Shown here piece after piece: positions 60,601-64,000 of a DNA stretch of 64,000 nt. Under the pieces are notes generated by a model. That model searched no databases. It had not been told where the DNA came from and worked only from the letters and a program-made list of their open reading frames with translations. This stretch comes from Pithys albifrons albifrons (taxonomy: Eukaryota > Chordata > Aves > Passeriformes > Thamnophilidae): assembly GCF_047495875.1 (NCBI RefSeq), contig NC_092462.1, forward strand, positions 38,097,523 through 38,161,522. Reading direction: 5' to 3'. The position numbers and the translations under genes were made by a program. How positions within the stretch are numbered: position 1 is the stretch's first letter; the number at the start of each line of letters is the position of its first letter.

Positions 60601-63600
60601 TTTCATATACTAGGATACATAGGGTCACAGTTTGAGAATCCAAGATGATTTGTAGGGAAATTCAACTCTATACTATTAGTCCAGAAGGATGATAAAAGTG
60701 TGGAAGACAATGACAAGTTTTGTACATGAGAAGTACATGTGGGGTTACTATGGCAGGAGTTGGATTTCCATGTTTACTGTGTCAGCATCTTTTCACCACG
60801 ACTCTGCTGGGTCTGAATTTTGGAGAGTCATTCAAATGTAGTCACAGTCAAAGAGACAGCTCACAAAGATTAAATGAGATGAAAAAGAAATGTATTCCAT
60901 AAAAAATGCACCTGAAGGAATCTAAGTCTGCCACATTCTTTGGGGGAAGAGAGCTGCCCACATCATAGAAATGTTTTAATTTCTTGATTTCCATCTTCTA
61001 GAACGCTTCTGAGGACACCTTGTCAATCTACACATAGTTCCACCACTGACATTGATGGTGACTGATAAGAATAACCATATGTGAGAGTTCATTTCTGAAG
61101 GAGATGTAATAATGATTATTTGTCCTTTGTTCCCAGGACCCAATTCTTGTAATTGGCACTACAGGGAGTGACTGCTTATATCTTTCCAGGGTTCTACACA
61201 AACCACAAGTCCTCCTGCAGCATCACAGAGATGTCACCTGTACGGCTGTCCTGGTAAGGGTTGATGCAATACTGTACAAAATATGTGAGTGTGTACACAT
61301 ATGCTTGTATTTTTGAATTTGCCCAATATAGAAGCTGAAATCAACACATTTGCAGGTTTATCTTCAAGTTCTTGTGTCATTGTTTTTCAGCAAATGTTAA
61401 AATGCTGTGAACAAAGTGAATGTGAACAGCAGAATAAATAATGTATAAAAAAATCTGATTCTGTTGGCATCAAAGATATAACCCACTGATTTCAGTGAGC
61501 TGATCCTTAATTCTGATCTGATTATAAGGTAATGATCCCATGTTCATGGAAAGGACTTTAGCTCTGAATATGAAGAGCTAAATCTCCAAGTTTGTTGTAC
61601 TCTTCTGCTTGAAGGTTTATTTTGTGAGGGAAATATTTCCATTGTTTTGCAAAATACTTTTTCTTATGTGCTACTGTGCTAACTGTTTAAAGTAAATTCA
61701 CCTTATACATGGAGTTATTTCAGCGTTTTTTGTTGTTGTTCTTGTTGGGGTTTTTTACAATTACATTTCTTGATATAACAAAAACAAATTGAGAGTTTTT
61801 CTTACAGGAGCTAAAGTCACTATGCCTTGAGATATATAAAGGGTTACCCTTAGGCTTTTATGATGTAGAAGTAAAAATTAATAGTGAAGTGATATGTTAT
61901 ACTTTGTCTAAAAAAGCTAATTTAATTTTATGGCATGGGGTTTGCATCTGTTTTCTTTTTTTCCAATGATACTTTATAAAATCTTCTCCACATCTTTCAA
62001 AGTCTGTTATATAACACAAAAAAGTCTTTAAAAACTCATTAAAAGCTATTGTGGCAAGATAAAAATGAATTTCCTCATGTTCTCCAGTAAGTATCCTGTT
62101 GAGTATCCTGTATGTTATTGTGACTTCCTTCATCATAGAGGGTGGTCCACTGGTAATGTAAAAAAAAAAGGATAGCATACAAAAATTAAATTATTATTTG
62201 ACCCCAAATCATTATATGCCACATAACTAATTAAAGAGCACTTTAACAATGTACTCTTAATGTGCTGTCTGTTACTTGCATGACTCACTCATCTTTCACA
62301 AAGAATAAGTGATTTGTGCTAGATGAGAGTTGCTAAGGATGTTTTTGGGGCTAGCAATTGCTGTCACTGCTATGTTAAATCACAGGCCCAAGCCTGGGAT
62401 AGAAAGAGACAGGCTTATCTTGAGCCAGGAAAACAGCACCACAGAACTGATAGCTCTGACTTAGGGCCTTGTTTAAAAAGTTATGACTCAATGCAAGCAG
62501 CCAAGGATCCTTAGCCTTCCTCAGTTCACTGCAAAGCAGCCATTAAGAGCCCTAATGTTCAGGTTGCGTGCCTCACTCTGATTATTTTTGGGAAGTTGAT
62601 CACAGCAAGCCCTTTTTTTCCTAATAAGCATTCATCTTCATTTACTGGATGAAGGGAGCTCTCAGTGAAAGCTTTATACATGGTGCAGAACTTTCTGCCA
62701 AGCTCTGTAACTGTATGTGCACATGGACTGTGAGCTTCTCTTTTCCTTTGATTGTAAAGTAAAAAGCATGTATAATAGCTCTCCCAGATACAAGTGCAAG
62801 CAAATTATAAATACAGATAACAATTTGTGAGGGGATGAAGCTCTTTGGGCTAAATCAACAATGAATGATGCTAAAAGTCTATCGTACAAGTGCATAGAAT
62901 ATATGAGAATCTTACGCAGCAGTGCCAAAGTTTTAAAAACTGCAGAGGATTAATTTCTCTTTTCTAAAGACATTCTTTTCCCTACTGCCTCATTCTTACA
63001 GATAGACTTGTTCAGCAACATGCATTTAGTTTGACAATAATCTGTGGAGAAATTGTAAAACATTGCAAAAGTGACCTTAGATAATTTGTTTATGCTTAAG
63101 AAGACAATTATTTAAAACTCTTTTAAACTTGGAAATTGCTTATCGGTATGATTACGGTGTTAAACACATAGAAGTTGGTGAATCAAACAGTAAAATTGTG
63201 TTTTGATAACTCTGTCCCTTGAAAGTATGGGTCACCAAATGGTTCATACTTTTTAAACAATAGAATATGATATTCCAGAGAAGATGGTACTGTTTGAAGG
63301 GCAAAAATCTGAGGCAGTAGGCACAGTGATATATGCCGGCCTGATTGTGAAAATATGAATAAAAATATTTATATAAATAAATGAAAATACCCAATTGCTA
63401 CAGAGTTACTGTTGAAGCTACAATTGAAGTTAATCCAGGTTTTCAGTATGTCTTTTACTAACAAAAGTGTTTTTTGTTCAATAGGAAGCAGGCTCAAGTA
63501 GGGCATTAAAAATATACTAATATGCAAAAGAATGTCAATAAAATGTAATCTCCCCCTCTCTCACACACCTGCAAACAAACAATGGTAAAAACAAACCAGT

Positions 63601-64000
63601 AAAAATATGAAAATAGTTGTTTAAACATAGTCACAGGATCTATCATTTTTAAAGGGATAACCTTTGTTTCATTCTTCAGAAATTTGTTCTGCTTACATTT
63701 TTCTCCCACCCCAAAATAAATTTGTGTTTTTATTTTTCTGCCTTATTTTCTTCTCCTCGCTTCCAATTTTTCTCAAAAATAACAGGCTCAGGGGAGAAAA
63801 TATAGAAAAGTTCTAATGAAAGGGAAAAATTGTCACTCCTAAAAATGATTTTTCACTTCCAGGTCTGTAGCAGTTCATGTATTCTCTTATAAAAATATGA
63901 GAAGACAAGAAACTTTCACAAGACATCTAATTATTTGAAGGACATAATTTTCTCTAAAAAAAACAACCAATCAACCAAAAACCCTTGTTAATTTTGACTA
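54680..64000. other. AT-rich stretch, no recognised gene
   Basis: No coding frame longer than about 95 codons and no named repeat. A 20-bp palindrome lies at 56871-56890. The segment 62330-62680 is more mixed in composition and might be conserved noncoding DNA, which I cannot test here. Confidence 0.5.
56871..56890. repeat. Perfect 20-bp palindrome
   Basis: AGCTAAAAAGCTTTTTAGCT equals its own reverse complement. No element was recognised around it. Confidence 0.85.

Overview
The window looks like avian nuclear DNA, most likely from a songbird-type genome. It is AT-rich and gene-poor. It carries several 5'-truncated CR1 LINEs with the typical ATTCTATG/ATTCTGTG tails, plus LTR families whose ends and promoter motifs resemble bird endogenous retroviruses. 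I found no host protein-coding gene, tRNA, rRNA, CRISPR array or prokaryotic-style operon. Long stretches look like intergenic or intronic sequence. The host group is inferred from repeat content only.

The centrepiece is an apparently intact, very young ERV-L-like (class III) provirus at 23051-29694. Its two 627-bp LTRs differ at only two positions by eye and are flanked by a 5-bp ATTAG duplication. Inside are a tRNA-Lys1,2-type primer binding site, a 671-codon gag-like frame and a pol frame encoding protease, reverse transcriptase, RNase H and integrase, with all catalytic motifs visible. There is no env and no recognisable dUTPase. Gag and pol lie in the same frame, separated by a single UAG that is followed by a G-run and a short hairpin. 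This suggests Pol is made by stop-codon readthrough. The Gag is unusual: it has a very hydrophobic N-terminal region with several potential membrane segments, then four 19-residue repeats each carrying an S-T-Q-T motif, then a basic patch and an ERV-L-type capsid region, and no zinc knuckle.

Other elements, left to right: 853-2301 is probably an old reverse-strand LTR split by a reverse-strand CR1 (1407-2240). 15448-16010 is a reverse-strand solo LTR whose upstream part contains about 107 nt resembling the Alu domain of 7SL RNA. 37796-38430 is an older solo LTR of the same family as the provirus, with a perfect GACAG duplication. CR1 remnants lie at 42886-43212 (+), 43701-43797 (-) and 53695-54679 (+). 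46130-47090 is a tentative degraded LTR on the reverse strand.

The rest is AT-rich unique-looking sequence with homopolymer tracts, a few perfect hairpins or palindromes and some weak candidates for conserved noncoding DNA. All family assignments are from reading and memory, with no database search.
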